A stretch of DNA of 64,000 bases, from assembly GCF_000373585.1 (NCBI RefSeq), contig NZ_KB891878.1:91227-155226 (forward strand). The letters run 5' to 3'. The stretch's first letter is position 1. Each line of letters starts with the position of its first letter. The position numbers and the translations under genes were made by a program. Of this stretch, positions 40,833-50,151 are shown in pieces. Below the pieces are notes generated by a model. The model was given only the letters and a program-made list of their open reading frames with translations. It was not told the DNA's origin and ran no database searches. Origin of the DNA: Streptomyces sp. MspMP-M5. GTDB lineage: Bacteria; Actinomycetota; Actinomycetes; Streptomycetales; Streptomycetaceae.

Positions 40833-42608
40833 GTGCGTAGACCCCACATACGCAGCCGCCACCTGGCGATAGCCCTGGCCGTGACCACGGCCGCCACCCT
40901 CGCCGCCGGCTCCGCCGTCGCGGCCCCCGCCTCCTCCCCCACCCCCTCGGCCGCCGCCACCCCCTCGATCGTGGACGCGGCCCGCGCCGCCGCCTACGCC
41001 CACGCGGCCACCACCGGCGTCGGCCCGCAGGACACCCTCAAGGCCACCGACACCCTGGTCGACCCCGACGGCCGCCGGCATGTGCGGTTCGTCCGGACCC
41101 ATCGCGGTATGCCGGTGCTCGGCGGCGACCTCGTCGTCCACCTCGGCGCGGACTCCTCGTACCAGGGCGTGACCCGGGCCGCCCGCCACCAGGTCGAGCC
41201 GCCCGCCACCGACCCGAAGCTGTCGGGCCGTCAGGCCGCCGCCAGGGCCGCCGCGGCGGCGCAGGGCACGGCCGGCGAACCCCGCCTCGTCGTCGACGCC
41301 CGCGACGGCCGCAGCGCGCTGGCCTACGAAGTGCAGGTCGACGGCAGCCGCACCGACGAGGCCGGCGGCGCCCGGACCGTGGTCGTCGACGCCACCACGG
41401 GCCAGGTCCTCAGCAACGTCCCGGTCAACGAGCCGTTCCTGTCGCCGTCCGTCCTGCACAAGCTCCAGCAGCGCGGCGAGCGCCTCACCCCGCGCACCGC
41501 GGCCGCCGCCACCCCGCCCGCCCCGCACCGGCCCGCCGCCGGCCGCTACCCGGCCCCGGCGAGCGGCACCGGCGCGTCCCTCTTCGTCGGCACGGTGCCG
41601 CTGTCCACCACGCAGACCGCCAAGAACGCCTACGTCCTCCGGGACGCCACTCGCGGCAACACCGAGACCCGCGACGCCGGCGGCAAGGAACTCAACACGT
41701 TCCGCACCGGCAAGCCCCTGACCAGCGGCACCAACCGCTGGGGCAACGGCACCACCGCGGACCGGGCCACCGCCGCGGTCGACGCCCAGTTCGGCATCAC
41801 CAGCACCCTGGACTTCTACAAGAAGACCTTCGGCCGCAAGGGCATCAAGAACGACGGCGCCGGCGCACACGCCCTGGTCCACTTCGGCACCAACGTCGGC
41901 AACGCCTTCTGGTCCTCGGACTGCGGCTGCATGCTCTACGGCGACGGGGACGGCAAGCTGTTCGGCAAACCGCTGGTCGTCCTGGACGTCACCGGCCACG
42001 AGCTGACCCACGGCGTGGTCGACGCCACCGCCAACCTCCAGCCCACCCGCGTCGACGGCGAGGGACGCCAGTACGGCGAACCGGGGGCGCTCAACGAGTC
42101 CCTGGCCGACATCTTCGGCAGCGCGGTGGAGTTCGCCGCGAACAACCCGAAGAACCCGCCGAACTACCTCATCGGCGAGAAGCTCGGCCTGCCCCAGAAG
42201 TTCCTGCGACGCCTGGACAAGCCGTCCCTGGACAAGCTCGAAGGGGCCGTCGACTACTGGTCGAAGGAAACCCACGACACCGAGGTCCACGCCGGCTCCG
42301 GCGTCTCCTCGCACGCCTTCTACCTGCTGGCCGAAGGCAGCGGCAGCAGGACCGTCGGCGGGGTCGCCTACGACTCCCCCACCCACGACGGCGCCAAGGT
42401 GACCGGCATCGGCCGGGACAAGGCCGTAGCGATCTTCTACCGGGCGCTCACCCGCTACATGGTCTCCACGACCGACTTCCACGACGCTCGCACCGCCACC
42501 CTCCAGGCCGCCAAGGACCTCTACGGCGCGGGCAGCGCGGCGTACCGGACGGTCGACCGTGCCTGGGCGGCGGTCAACGTCACCGCCGCCAACGCGCCCC
42601 GGCGTTGA
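40833..42608 (+). CDS. Secreted M4 family (thermolysin-like) metalloprotease
   Basis: A 591-residue pre-pro-protease. Residues 1-36 are a signal peptide (HLAIALAVTTAATLAAGSAVAAPA). The FTP/PepSY propeptide covers about 45-210 (VRFVRTHRGMPVLGGDLVVHLG, ALAYEVQVDGSRTDEAGG). The peptidase domain follows, with zinc-binding HELTH near residue 389 (DVTGHELTHGVVDATANL) and the third ligand Glu in GALNESLADIFG; the second catalytic His is in HAGSGVSSHAFYLLAEG. It digests extracellular protein. GTG at 40833 follows AAGGA at about nine bases. It is monocistronic, behind an AT-rich promoter region. Confidence 0.93.
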   Translation: MRRPHIRSRHLAIALAVTTAATLAAGSAVAAPASSPTPSAAATPSIVDAARAAAYAHAATTGVGPQDTLKATDTLVDPDGRRHVRFVRTHRGMPVLGGDLVVHLGADSSYQGVTRAARHQVEPPATDPKLSGRQAAARAAAAAQGTAGEPRLVVDARDGRSALAYEVQVDGSRTDEAGGARTVVVDATTGQVLSNVPVNEPFLSPSVLHKLQQRGERLTPRTAAAATPPAPHRPAAGRYPAPASGTGASLFVGTVPLSTTQTAKNAYVLRDATRGNTETRDAGGKELNTFRTGKPLTSGTNRWGNGTTADRATAAVDAQFGITSTLDFYKKTFGRKGIKNDGAGAHALVHFGTNVGNAFWSSDCGCMLYGDGDGKLFGKPLVVLDVTGHELTHGVVDATANLQPTRVDGEGRQYGEPGALNESLADIFGSAVEFAANNPKNPPNYLIGEKLGLPQKFLRRLDKPSLDKLEGAVDYWSKETHDTEVHAGSGVSSHAFYLLAEGSGSRTVGGVAYDSPTHDGAKVTGIGRDKAVAIFYRALTRYMVSTTDFHDARTATLQAAKDLYGAGSAAYRTVDRAWAAVNVTAANAPRR

Positions 42609-42721
42609 CCCGGTGCTGACCCGACGCTGACCCCGCGTCGCCCCGGTCGGAGCGGTGCCCCCTGCCACGCGCGGGGCACCGCCTCCTGGCCCGGCCGGGG
42701 ACCGCCGCCTACGTTGACGCC

Positions 42722-43090
42722 ATGACCGTGCGCACCGGCCGGCGGCGCCGCCCGGGCAGCCCCGCCGCGGCGGGGGTCTTCGCGATCGGCATGGCGGGAA
42801 CGACCCTGCCCACCCCGCGCTACGCGCTCTACCGCCACCAACTGGGCTTCTCCGAGCTGATGGTGACAGTGGGCTTCGCCACCTACGCCCTCGGGGTGAT
42901 CGCGGTCCTCTTCGGCTTCTTCCTCATCGCCTACCTCGGCATCTCGCTCCCGGTGGTGGGCGTCGGCGCGCTCACCATGACGCTGGGACTGCGAAACGCG
43001 GGGCTCGCCTTCGCCGGGTGCGTCGTCGCGGTGGCGGTAGCGGTCGGCGGCTACGTGCTGCGGCGCCCGCTGTCGGCTGCCCCGCCGTAG
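42722..43090 (+). pseudogene. MFS transporter remnant with large in-frame internal deletion
   Basis: The 122-residue frame is a mosaic of an MFS transporter: GMAGTTLPTPRYALYRHQLGFSELMVTVGFATYALGVIAVLFG is helix 1-2, then FFLIAYLGISLPVVGVGALTMTLGLR is helix 11-like. The middle, about 270 residues in the family, is missing without a frameshift. It ends at the left border of the composite repeat (CCGCCGTAGGG). A TACGTT box seven bases before ATG 42722 would support a leaderless transcript. It is unlikely to transport anything. Confidence 0.6.
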
Positions 43091-43177
43091 GGGTTCGCCT
43101 TGCTTGCGCCCGGCGGCGCGGGTCCGCTGCGCGGGGCATTGCCGATCCGCTGCGCGGGGCTTATCGGCCGCGGTGCC

Positions 43178-43250
43178 GGGTCTGCGGGGCAGGGGGTGTG
43201 TCCGGACTGCTTCGCTTTACGTCCGGACACACCCCCTGCCCCGCAGACCC
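43178..43250 (+). repeat. Hairpin C, 30-bp perfect stem, conserved 13-nt loop
   Basis: The arms 43178-43207 and 43221-43250 are perfectly complementary over 30 bp, with loop TGCTTCGCTTTAC. It is the longest perfect stem in the window and the same loop as hairpin A. Confidence 0.9.
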
Positions 43251-43421
43251 GTCCCCTTCCGTGGGTGGTCATAGAGACGGTAGGTGGGGGCCGACGTGAG
43301 TGGTCCGGTGCGGGTCGCTCATCAGTGCCGGTCACCCGTCAGTCCAGAACCGGCACTGGCCCACAGACAGATGGTGCAACTGGCCTGAAATCCGTCCCCC
43401 AACGGGAGGGGACGGGCCGGA

Positions 43422-43470
43422 GGGGGTGGTGTGCCGGACGTAAAGCGAAGCAGTCCGGCACACCACCCCC
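43422..43470 (-). repeat. Hairpin D, 18-bp perfect stem, inverted relative to C
   Basis: The arms 43422-43439 and 43453-43470 are perfectly complementary over 18 bp. The loop GTAAAGCGAAGCA is the reverse complement of the loop in A and C. Stem bases differ from the other hairpins (GGTGGTGTGCCGG), with matching changes on both sides. Confidence 0.85.
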
Positions 43471-43568
43471 GCAGGCCCGTCACCGCACCCAACAGCCCCG
43501 CGCAGCGGAGCGGCAATGCCCGCGCAGCGGCAACGCAACGCGCCGCAGGCGCCGGGGCCACCCCGCCG

Positions 43569-44888
43569 TCAACTCCGGCTGTCGGCAGCCGAGTTGGCCG
43601 TAGACCCCGGCGCGACGCCGTCGTCGCCATCGCGGCGCGACAACGCCCCCGGCCGGAGGCCGACCATCACCAGAAGGACGGCCACCGCCAAGAAGCCCGC
43701 GAGCACCGCGAAGCCGGTCAAACTCGTGCCCGTGGCGTCGGTGAGCCAACCCACCACGTACGGGCCGGCGAAGCCGCCGAGGTTGCCCAGTGCGTTGACC
43801 AGGCCCATCGCCACGGCCACCACCTCGAAGCGGAGCAGTTCGCCGGGGATCGCCCAGAAGGGGCCGTAGGGTGCGTAGACCGCGGCGGCCGTGACGCACA
43901 GCAGCAGCATGCGGGGCAGTGCGCCGTGCACCGCCTGGCCCAGCAGGAGGGCGACGATGCCCACGGCCAGAGGGACGGCGACCGCCTGCCGGCGGCGGCC
44001 GGTGCGGTCCGACCAGGCGGCGTTGGCGATCATCACCACCAGGGCGACGGCGAACGGGACCGCGGTCAGCAGCCCGACCTCGGTGGCGGAGCCGTCGTGG
44101 GTCAGCTCCTTGATGACGGACGGCAGCCACAGGCTGAAGCCGTAGAAGCCGGTGATCCAGAAGAAGTAGACGCCGATGAGGACCAGGACGGAGCGCTGGC
44201 GGACCGCGCCGAGGTAGGAGCCGCCGCCCGCCGGGGGCTTGGCGGCCTCGTCGGCGGCGATCGCCCGGGCCAGGTGGTCGGCCTCGGCGGCGGAGATCCA
44301 GCGGGCCCGGGCGGGGCGGTCGGCGACGGCGAACCACCAGACCACCGCCCACACCAGCGGCGGCACGCCCTGGAGGACGAGCACCCAGCGCCAGCTCGCG
44401 TGGTCCAGCATCCAGCCGGACAGCGGCGCCATCAGTACCGACGACAGCGGCAGGCAGGCCATCCACAGGGCGTTGGCGCGGGCGCGCTCGCGCAGCGGGA
44501 ACCACGAGGCCAGCAGGATGAGGACGGCCGGCCAGACGCCGCCCTCGAAGAAGCCCAGCACGAACCGCGCGGCGTAGAACTGGGCCCGGGTCTGCACCAG
44601 GCCGGAGAGCACCGCCGACAGGCCCCAGGCGACCATCAGGATCAGGACGGTCTTCCGGGCGCTCCAGCGCTGGGCGAGGACCGCCGCGGGGATCTGCAGG
44701 AAGACGTAGCCGAGGAAGAAGATGCCGCCGGCCAGGCCCTTGTCGGCGTTGGAGAGGGCCAGGTCGCCGTGCATGTAGGGGAGGACGACGGAGACGTTGT
44801 TGCGGTCGAGGTACGCCAGCATGTACATGATCGCGGCGACCGGGATGACATAGAGCCAGCGCTTGGCCGGTATCGCCCCCGTGGTCAT
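43569..44888 (-). CDS. MFS transporter, anion:cation symporter-like
   Basis: A 439-residue 12-helix MFS protein. YVIPVAAIMYMLAYLDRNNVSVVLPYMHGDLALSNADKGLAGGIFFLGYVFLQIPAAVLAQRWSARK is the typical first part of the ACS family (phthalate, tartrate, glucarate uptake), with the conserved YxDRxN, and GFFEGGVWPAVLILLASWFP is the family helix 4 signature. A substrate such as an organic acid is likely; nothing nearby identifies it. ATG at 44888 follows GGAGGG. The stop codon abuts the composite repeat element. Confidence 0.88.
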   Translation of the reverse strand: MTTGAIPAKRWLYVIPVAAIMYMLAYLDRNNVSVVLPYMHGDLALSNADKGLAGGIFFLGYVFLQIPAAVLAQRWSARKTVLILMVAWGLSAVLSGLVQTRAQFYAARFVLGFFEGGVWPAVLILLASWFPLRERARANALWMACLPLSSVLMAPLSGWMLDHASWRWVLVLQGVPPLVWAVVWWFAVADRPARARWISAAEADHLARAIAADEAAKPPAGGGSYLGAVRQRSVLVLIGVYFFWITGFYGFSLWLPSVIKELTHDGSATEVGLLTAVPFAVALVVMIANAAWSDRTGRRRQAVAVPLAVGIVALLLGQAVHGALPRMLLLCVTAAAVYAPYGPFWAIPGELLRFEVVAVAMGLVNALGNLGGFAGPYVVGWLTDATGTSLTGFAVLAGFLAVAVLLVMVGLRPGALSRRDGDDGVAPGSTANSAADSRS

Positions 44889-44984
44889 CTGACTGCACCC
44901 TCCCCGTTCGCGTGCTGCCGATTCCCCGCGGCCCGACGTCCCGGGGATCATGCAACCGGAGCGTAGCAGGCGGCAGTTGGCTGG

Positions 44985-47717
44985 TCAGGAGGCGTGACCA
45001 GCGGAATTCTCCGCGGCCCGGTCCGCGTCGGGCAGGGCCTGCTCGGTCCAGATGACCTTGCCGTCGCCGGTGTAGCGGGTGCCCCACCGCTCGGCCATCT
45101 GCGCGATCAGGAACAGGCCGCGGCCGCCCTCGTCGGTGGTGGCGGCGTGCCTCAGGTGCGGGGAGGTGCTGCTGTGGTCGGCGACCTCGCAGATCAGCGA
45201 GCGGTCGTGGATCAGCCGGACGCGGATCGGGCCGACGGCGTAGCGGATGGCGTTGGTGACCAGCTCGCTGAGGATCAGCTCGGTGGTGAACGCCTCCTCG
45301 GCAAGCCCCCATTCGGTCAGTTTGCGGACCGCCGCGGCGCGCACCGGCGCGACCGCGGACGGGTCGGCGGCCACGTCCCACTCGGCGACACACCCGGCGT
45401 CCAGGCAGCGGGTGCGGGCGACCAGCAGGGCGATGTCGTCGGCCGGGCGGTCCGGCAGCAGCGCGTCGAGCGCCGCCTCGCAGGTCTCCTCCGGGGTGCG
45501 TTCGGGGCGGCCGCGGAGGGCGGCGCGCAGCAGCGCCATGCCGGTGTCGATGTCGCGCTCGCGGTCCTCGACGAGCCCGTCGGTGTAGAGCACCAGGCGG
45601 CTGCCCTCGGGGAGTTCCAGCCGGCAGGTGTCGAAGGGCATACCGCCGAGGCCGAGTGGCGGGCCGCCGGGCACCTCGGCGAACTCCGCGCTGCCGTCGG
45701 GCCGCAGCACCAGCGGCTGGACGTGCCCGGCGCGGGCCATGGTGCATGCGCCGGTGACCGGGTCGTAGATGGCGTAGAGGCAGGTGGCGCCGGTGACCGG
45801 GGCCTTGGCGCCGTCACCGCCGCCGCCCGCGCCCGCGCCCTCGTCCTGGTCGATGCGGGTGACCAGCTCGTCAAGGTGCCACAGCAGTTCGTCGGGCGGG
45901 ACGTCGAGGTTGGCGAAGTTGTGGATCGCGGTGCGCAGCCGGCCCATGGTGGCGGCGGCGTGCAGGCCGTGCCCGACGACGTCGCCGACGACCAGGGCGA
46001 CCCGGGTGCCGGGCAGCGGGATGATGTCGAACCAGTCGCCGCCGACGCCGCCCAGGCCGCCGAGTCCGGCCTGTGCGGGCAGATAGCGGAAGGCGGCCTC
46101 GACGGCGTTCTGGTCGGGCAGGGCGCGCGGCAGCAGGCTGCGCTGGAGGGTGACCGCCATGGTGTGCTCGCGGGTGTAGCGGCGGGCGTTGTCGATGCTC
46201 ACCGCGGCCCGGGCGACCAGCTCCTCGGCGAGCGAGAGGTCCTCCTCGTCGAACGGCTCGGGGGTGCGCGAACGCCAGAAGAGGACCACGCCGAGGATGA
46301 CGCCGCGGGCCCGCAGCGGGACGGCGATCAGCGAGTGGATGCCCTGGGCGACGATCCGCCGGGCGCGTTCGGGGTCCTGCCGCTGCCAGCCGGAGAACGC
46401 GGCCAGGTCGGCCTCCAGGACCGGTTCGCCGGACGGCAGCCGGCTGCCGAGCGCGGTGACGGGCGCGAACCGCATCGGCTTGCCGACCGGGTGGAGCGAT
46501 CCCTCGGGCACCTCGCCGGCGACAGCGGTGCGGCGCATCTCTATGGCCGGTCCGGCGACCTCGGGTTCCTCGCCGTTGAGGACGGAGACCGCCAGGTCGA
46601 CGGTGACGAGGTCGCTGAACCGCTCGGCGCCGAAGCGGGCCAGCTCCTCGCATGTGCGCACCACGTCGAGGGTGGTGCCGATCTCGGCGCCGGCGTCGTA
46701 GAGGAGTTTCAGCCGCCCGCGGGCGATGTCGGCGCGGCCGGTGAGGGCCCGGAGCTCGGTGGTGTCGCGGAGGGTGGTGACGCTGCCGGGCGGGCCGCCG
46801 GCCCGTTCCGTGGAGCGCTGGTTGACCGCGAGCAGCCGCTCCCCCACCGGGTGCACCTCGTCGGTGACGACCCGGCCGGACTCCAGCAGCGCCGCGGTGT
46901 CCGGATCGAGTCCCAGGTCGGCGACCCGGCGGCCCTCGACGTCGGACGGCAGGGCAAGCAGCCGCCGGGCCTCGTCGTTGGCGAGCACCAGCCGCCCGTC
47001 GCCGCGCACGATGATCACGCCTTCCCGGACGGCGTGCAGCACCGCGTCGTGGTGCTCGTACATCCGCGTCATCTCCTCCGGCCCCAGCCCGTGGGTCTGG
47101 CGCCGCAGCCGGCGGCTGACCAGGGCGGTGCCGCCGGTGGTGAGCAGCAGCACGCCGGCCGCGGCGCCGAACAGCAGCGGGAACTGGTCGTCGACGACAC
47201 CACTGACCCTGCTGAGGGTGACGCCGGCGGAGACCAGGCCGACGACCTTGCCGCCGTGGCCGAAGACGGGCACCACGGCCTGGACGAGCGGGCCGATGGT
47301 GCCGGTGATCTTCTCGGTGACCACTCCGCCGGCGAGCGCGGGCCCGATGGTGCCGACGAACTTCTTGCCGATCCGGTCGGTGAGCGGGTGGGTGTAGCGG
47401 ATGCCGTGGGTGTTCATGACGACGATGAAGTCGACCTCGGAGGTCCTGCGGGCGGCCTGCGCGCGAGGCTGGAGCACGGCGGTGGGGTCGGGGCTCTTGA
47501 GTGCCGCTTCGATGCCGGGGGCGTTCGCGAAGGTCTGGGCCACGGCTACCGAGCGGTTCCGGGCCTCCCGTTCCGAGTCGGTCCCGGACTGCAGCACCAG
47601 GGCCGCGATGGCGGCGGCGACGAGCAAGACGACGATCGCCACTTGCAGGAGAAAGACCTGGCCAGCGACAGTTCGCATCCTCAGAACCGAACGCGGGCGG
47701 CCGTAGCGTCCGGCCAT
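44985..47717 (-). CDS. Membrane sensor: dCache-PAS-GAF-PP2C-HATPase
   Basis: A 910-residue membrane-bound regulator. Helices at about 19-42 and 183-203 flank an extracytoplasmic sensor domain (DFIVVMNTHGIRYTHPLTDRIGKKFVGTI), of the CitA/DcuS cache type. A PAS at about 225-315 (AVREGVIIVRGDGRLVLANDEARRLL), a GAF at 340-510, PP2C at 520-770 (GVGGDWFDIIPL, VVGDVVGHGLH, LYTDGLVEDRERD, ADDIALLVART) and a RsbW-type HATPase at 785-895 (ILSELVTNAIRYA, TDEGGRGLFLIAQMAERWG). It likely converts an external metabolite signal, perhaps a carboxylate, into partner-switching control of a sigma factor. Paralogue of the gene at 14027. ATG at 47717 may alternatively be the Met before TVAGQVFLL. Confidence 0.9.
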   Translation of the reverse strand: MAGRYGRPRSVLRMRTVAGQVFLLQVAIVVLLVAAAIAALVLQSGTDSEREARNRSVAVAQTFANAPGIEAALKSPDPTAVLQPRAQAARRTSEVDFIVVMNTHGIRYTHPLTDRIGKKFVGTIGPALAGGVVTEKITGTIGPLVQAVVPVFGHGGKVVGLVSAGVTLSRVSGVVDDQFPLLFGAAAGVLLLTTGGTALVSRRLRRQTHGLGPEEMTRMYEHHDAVLHAVREGVIIVRGDGRLVLANDEARRLLALPSDVEGRRVADLGLDPDTAALLESGRVVTDEVHPVGERLLAVNQRSTERAGGPPGSVTTLRDTTELRALTGRADIARGRLKLLYDAGAEIGTTLDVVRTCEELARFGAERFSDLVTVDLAVSVLNGEEPEVAGPAIEMRRTAVAGEVPEGSLHPVGKPMRFAPVTALGSRLPSGEPVLEADLAAFSGWQRQDPERARRIVAQGIHSLIAVPLRARGVILGVVLFWRSRTPEPFDEEDLSLAEELVARAAVSIDNARRYTREHTMAVTLQRSLLPRALPDQNAVEAAFRYLPAQAGLGGLGGVGGDWFDIIPLPGTRVALVVGDVVGHGLHAAATMGRLRTAIHNFANLDVPPDELLWHLDELVTRIDQDEGAGAGGGGDGAKAPVTGATCLYAIYDPVTGACTMARAGHVQPLVLRPDGSAEFAEVPGGPPLGLGGMPFDTCRLELPEGSRLVLYTDGLVEDRERDIDTGMALLRAALRGRPERTPEETCEAALDALLPDRPADDIALLVARTRCLDAGCVAEWDVAADPSAVAPVRAAAVRKLTEWGLAEEAFTTELILSELVTNAIRYAVGPIRVRLIHDRSLICEVADHSSTSPHLRHAATTDEGGRGLFLIAQMAERWGTRYTGDGKVIWTEQALPDADRAAENSAGHAS

Positions 47718-48047
47718 GTCCTCTTTCTACACCTCCCGCATACGGTGGGCGAGCCGCGTACTGCGCAGCGCAGCGGCGCCGGAGAGCATGCGCCGTGGCA
47801 GCGTCAGTAAAACCTGTCGGTATGTTTCCCGGCTACGGGCGTGCACTCCCCGGTGGTGTGCATGTAACTCTTCCCACAGCCCGGGACGGTTGCGAACGGA
47901 CCGCCGATCTGCCGGGCGTCGCCGGGGCGGCGCGCAATGTGCCTGGTCAGCGGTGCTTACTCGGGAGTCGGGCGGGGCGTGGGGGCGCGCGGCGGGCGGC
48001 CGGGGGCGCTCCGGGGGCCGCCGGGCGCGTATGAGACGTTCGTGGGC
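47718..48047. other. Intergenic stretch between sensor gene and small hypothetical gene
   Basis: These 330 bases separate two divergent genes and should hold both promoters. I see no clear stem, repeat or operator. A minus-strand frame ending at 47727 could be a coding leftover but shows no family match. Confidence 0.4.
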
Positions 48048-48389
48048 ATGCATGTTGCAGCAGAGGAGATCCGTGCCCGGGCGGCGGTGCTCATCGACCA
48101 CCATGCGCGCGGGGCGTGGCAGCCGGACGACGCGGACCGCAGGACCGCCGTCGCGCTGTTCCGCTTCCTGGAGACGGGGCTGCCGCTCTCGGGCGAGCAG
48201 ATCCGCGCCGCCCTCGCGGAGTCCGAGCCGGCGGCGCCGGAGGGCGCGGGTCTGCCGGCACTGCTGCGGGCCACCGCCGGGCTGCTGGACGAAACGGACG
48301 TGGCCGACGGCCCCGCCGGGCGGGACGCCGTCGACCACGTGTGTCTGCTGTTGGACGCGCTCGCGCTGGCCCGGCCGGACGGCCGGTGA
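48048..48389 (+). CDS. Hypothetical helical protein
   Basis: A 113-residue soluble, mostly helical acidic protein: AAEEIRARAAVLIDHHARGAWQPDDADRRTAVALFRFLETGLPLSG, then DETDVADGP and VCLLLDALALARPDGR. No recognised domain. The start at 48048 is chosen because the preceding in-frame stretch is Gly/Arg-rich non-coding-like sequence. Convergent with the APC permease, with a gap of 13 bases. Function unknown. Confidence 0.55.
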   Translation: MHVAAEEIRARAAVLIDHHARGAWQPDDADRRTAVALFRFLETGLPLSGEQIRAALAESEPAAPEGAGLPALLRATAGLLDETDVADGPAGRDAVDHVCLLLDALALARPDGR

Positions 48390-48402
48390 GCCGCCGGGAC
48401 GG

Positions 48403-49845
48403 CTAGGAACGGGCCGGTTCGGCGGCCGCCAGTTCGTTCTCGGGGACCGAGATGACCCAGTGGCTGTCCTGTCGCGGGCGGAGGTAGACGGCCCAGTAGA
48501 CGGTGGCCACCGCGACCACCGCGCCGGTGATCAGCAGGCTCCTGGCGCTCTGCTGGCACAGCACCCAGGCCAGGACCAGGACTATCAGCGCGGGGACCAC
48601 CGGCCACAGCGGCATCCGCCAGGCGAGCCGGTGCTTGTGCGCGCCGCGGCGGGAGACCAGGGCGCCCAGCGCGACGAAGACGTACATGCCGGCGACGGCC
48701 ACGCCGGTGACCTCGTTCAGGGTGTCGAGGGTGACGAAGCACAGCGCGGCACCGGGGACGCCGACCGCGAGGGTGGCCACCCAGGGCGAGCCGAAGCGCT
48801 TGCCGACGTGCGAGAAGATCCGGTTGACCGGGGTGGGCCAGGCGGCGTCGCGGGCCGAGGAGAAGACCACCCGGGAGTTCTGGATCACCATCACGATCGC
48901 CGCGTTGACGATGGCCAGCGCGATGCAGAGGCTGACGAAGGTGCCGACGGCGGAGTTGCTCCAGCCCTGGACCATGCCGGCGACGTCGCCCGCGCCGAGG
49001 GTCTTCAGGTCGGGGGCGCCGAGGGTGATGGCGACAACCGGGACGAGGACCACGGCGGCGCCGATGGCGAGCGTCCACAGCACGGTGCGGGAGACGTTGC
49101 GCCGCGGGTTCTCCATCTCCTCGGCGAGGTACACCGCGGTGGAGAAGCCCTGGAGGATGAAGAGCGCGGTGGCGAGCCCGGTGACCATGAGCCCGCCGGT
49201 GACCGCGGTACTGGTGCCGTGCCCGGCGTCCATGACCGGGTGGATCAGGGTGGCCGCGGAGCGGTGGGGGTGACTGAAGCCGAGGAACGCCACGACGGCC
49301 GCGGCGATCACCTCAAGTACCAGGAAGATGCCGGTGATCCAGGCGTTGGCGCGCAGGTCGAGCAGGCCCATGGCGGTCGCCAGCAGCATCACCGCGGCGG
49401 CGGTCGGCTGCTTGTCCAGGTGCACGAGGGGGGCCAGGTAGTCGGCGGTGCCCAGGGCGATGATGGGCGGCACGATCAGGACGACGATCAGGGAGAGCAC
49501 GAAGACCAGCCAGCCCGCGAGCCGGCCCATCAGGGTGCCGACCATGGCGTACTCGCCGCCGGAGCTGGGGATCAGGGTGCCCAGCTCGGAGTAGGTGAAG
49601 GCCACTCCCACGCACAGCACCGCCGCGATGGCGATGGTCAGTGCCGTACCGGTGCCCAGGCTGGCGAACGAGTCCGGCACGATGACGAACAGCGAGGACG
49701 CCGGGGTCAGGCAGGACAGGGTGAGCAGGGTGCCGCCGACCACACCGATCGACCGGGTGAGTTGGGGGCTGTCCGCCGGTGTCGCGGTCCGGGTCTCCGG
49801 GGCCGGGACGGCGGTGGCAACTGGCGTGGTGGGCGTATCGGTCAT
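48403..49845 (-). CDS. APC family amino acid permease
   Basis: A 480-residue transporter with about 12-14 helices. It has GVVGGTLLTLSCLTPASSLFVIVPDSF and TYSELGTLIPSSGGEYAMVGTLMGRLAGWLVF early, and TAVYLAEEMENPRRNVSRTVLW in the middle, the hallmark of amino acid/polyamine permeases. The NSRVVFSSARDAAWPTP region contains the usual R-x-x-F-x-x-A-R motif. The substrate is unknown. ATG at 49845 has no strong ribosome site. Upstream is a gene-free stretch of 306 bases without a clear motif. Confidence 0.87.
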   Translation of the reverse strand: MTDTPTTPVATAVPAPETRTATPADSPQLTRSIGVVGGTLLTLSCLTPASSLFVIVPDSFASLGTGTALTIAIAAVLCVGVAFTYSELGTLIPSSGGEYAMVGTLMGRLAGWLVFVLSLIVVLIVPPIIALGTADYLAPLVHLDKQPTAAAVMLLATAMGLLDLRANAWITGIFLVLEVIAAAVVAFLGFSHPHRSAATLIHPVMDAGHGTSTAVTGGLMVTGLATALFILQGFSTAVYLAEEMENPRRNVSRTVLWTLAIGAAVVLVPVVAITLGAPDLKTLGAGDVAGMVQGWSNSAVGTFVSLCIALAIVNAAIVMVIQNSRVVFSSARDAAWPTPVNRIFSHVGKRFGSPWVATLAVGVPGAALCFVTLDTLNEVTGVAVAGMYVFVALGALVSRRGAHKHRLAWRMPLWPVVPALIVLVLAWVLCQQSARSLLITGAVVAVATVYWAVYLRPRQDSHWVISVPENELAAAEPARS

Positions 49846-50151
49846 CCGGGTCCCATCGATGCTGGCGGGCAGGAGGGGCGGCACGTCACGGGGCGAGTGC
49901 CGCGAGCGGTCGCACCAGATGCACTGCGGGGCCGCTTCGGTGACCGGAATACAACCCCCGTCGGACCCTCTCGTCAAGGGTTCGTTAAAGGCGTGAGACA
50001 ACGAAATCCGTAGCGTCTCCCGCTTCAACGATCGTTATCCACGCCGTCCCGGCACGGTTTACGCGGATTTCGCGGGGGCCTCGGCGGGCTGCGGATTCAT
50101 CGGCCGGGCGGCCCGGCGACTTTCGCGGAGCGTCCCGCCGGCGGGCGGAAA
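49846..50151. other. Intergenic stretch upstream of the APC permease gene
   Basis: These 306 bases lie between the permease start and the end of the next PP2C gene on the same strand. They should hold the permease promoter. I see a short ACCCT/AGGGT inverted pair near 49965 but nothing firm. Confidence 0.35.

Larger units (their letters stand above)
43070..43585. repeat. Composite hairpin element, copy 2, inverted relative to copy 1
   Basis: It has the same architecture as copy 1: arm, hairpin C (43178-43250), core of about 170 bases, hairpin D (43422-43470), inverted arm. The whole unit runs in the opposite orientation to copy 1: hairpin C is the counterpart of B and D of A, and core segments 43252-43333 and 43355-43393 match the reverse complement of copy 1. 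It fills the gap between the MFS remnant and the convergent MFS gene and reaches both stop codons. Confidence 0.82.

Noticed and set aside
43178..43470. The hairpins as a CRISPR-like array
   Set aside because: Only two hairpins per locus, in inverted orientation, with no regular spacers and no cas genes.
47727..47900. Minus-strand frame ending RLAHRMREV before the sensor gene
   Set aside because: It has a plausible Arg/Leu helix but no family match or start signal; likely non-coding.
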